This document shows, piece by piece, positions 38,001 to 38,316 of a stretch of 38,316 nt of DNA (positions within the stretch are counted from its first letter, which is position 1; the number at the start of each line of letters is the position of its first letter). The DNA lies in IMG/VR virus record IMGVR_UViG_3300046522_000049, positions 1 to 38,316 of that record; one strand, 5' to 3'. The translations under genes were made by a program, and so were the position numbers. This DNA comes from a virus. The notes below the pieces were generated by a model. That model was not told where the DNA came from, made no database searches, and saw only the letters and a list, made by a program, of their open reading frames with translations.

Positions 38001-38316
38001 GACGGTTTTTCGCTCTGGCCTCGGCTACCTTCCGGCTTGCTTCCAACCCATCGCCACGGCTGTAGCGCCGCGTCGTCTTCGTCGTTGTGTGGGTGGCGAG
38101 GTCCCGAGCTGCTTCAAGCGAGCCCGTTGCTTCCACCGTCTCCGAAACCGCTCCGGCCCGCGAATCCATAGACCAGACGTCTTTCGACACGCCGGCCGCA
38201 TCGCGCACCTTCTTGAATTTTTCGGTGTAGCGGTTCTCCCAGTAGGGTTTTCCGTAGTCCTCATCGATGACCACAGGGCCGATATCCGGGATCCGGTAGG
38301 CCTTCAGCGCTTCCTC
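37996..38316 (-). CDS. Tyrosine-type integrase, C-terminal part (partial)
   Basis: The minus-strand frame is open at the right edge. The visible 106 residues are the catalytic C-terminus: a helix with YWENRYTEKFKKVRDAAGVS, then WSMDSRAGAVSETVEATGSL (Arg of the active site, in DSRAGA), AARDLATHTTTKTTRRYSRG (His in THT; Tyr nucleophile in RRY). The normal HxxR and [H/W]-x-Y arrangement is near-canonical, with S in place of the usual His of HxxR (S-M-D-S-R). It ends within the arm-type repeats next to attP. It probably integrates the phage at the tRNA-Gly gene. Confidence 0.85.
   Translation of the reverse strand, partial: EEALKAYRIPDIGPVVIDEDYGKPYWENRYTEKFKKVRDAAGVSKDVWSMDSRAGAVSETVEATGSLEAARDLATHTTTKTTRRYSRGDGLEASRKVAEARAKNRL

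Overview
The window is a 38.3 kb stretch of a temperate tailed phage (siphovirus type) that infects an alphaproteobacterium, most likely a member of the Rhizobiaceae. Evidence for the host group: a GcrA-family regulator, a DUF982-type gene, a tyrosine recombinase next to a copy of the 3' half of a tRNA-Gly(UCC) gene, high GC, and tail-tip genes of the DUF2460/DUF2163 type shared with the Rhodobacter gene transfer agent. No contractile sheath or baseplate-wedge genes are seen, and the tail genes are ordered as in long non-contractile tails. Both ends are open: a winged-helix/SANT-like gene enters from the left and an integrase runs off the right, so the lysogeny-control region is not in view.

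Layout. 1-9562: early operon on the plus strand, nearly every gene linked by ATGA or TGATG overlaps. It holds transcription factors (wHTH-SANT fusion, GcrA), a RuvC-like nuclease, an adenine-type DNA methyltransferase, a DnaB-like helicase, an HNH protein, a three-gene membrane cassette resembling an ExbB/ExbD (MotA/MotB) ion-driven motor with a third membrane partner, a 5'(3')-nucleotidase, and a protein with a DnaA domain-IV-like DNA-binding region but no ATPase. A strong intrinsic terminator (9617-9648) closes this block. 9659-10299: small genes including a 39-residue lipoprotein. 10317-24898: packaging and virion genes: terminases, DUF4055 portal, Mu-F-like protein, an inserted group of fibre-like and glycan-type genes (GT-A glycosyltransferase, DUF4082-like fibre, FkbM methyltransferase, GT42/DUF115-like protein), scaffold, major capsid, head completion, tail terminator, tail tube, and tail assembly chaperones joined by a -1 frameshift on A AAA AAC. 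24903-33553: tape measure, two DUF2460/DUF2163 tip proteins, and a 1448-residue tip protein ending in 20-residue repeats and a LamG-like lectin domain. 33584-35267: metallophosphoesterase, dATP/dGTP diphosphohydrolase-like and DUF4406 genes. 35280-37210: lysis block with two small membrane (holin-like) proteins, a SAR-type GH24 endolysin, and nested i-spanin/o-spanin genes. 37207-37792: two minus-strand genes, probably morons. 37861-38316: an attP site with inverted and direct 10-bp arm repeats around a tRNA-Gly core, then the integrase.

How it works together. The early genes would take over replication and host transcription, possibly through the GcrA/methylation circuit of alphaproteobacteria. 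The late genes build a siphovirus whose surface or fibres may carry phage-directed glycans. The attP with both arms present suggests that the sequence is an unintegrated phage genome, or a contig built from excised or virion DNA, rather than a prophage boundary. The items most worth following are the motor-like membrane cassette (5054-6665), the glycan island (14988-18474), and the repeat module shared by two distant structural genes.
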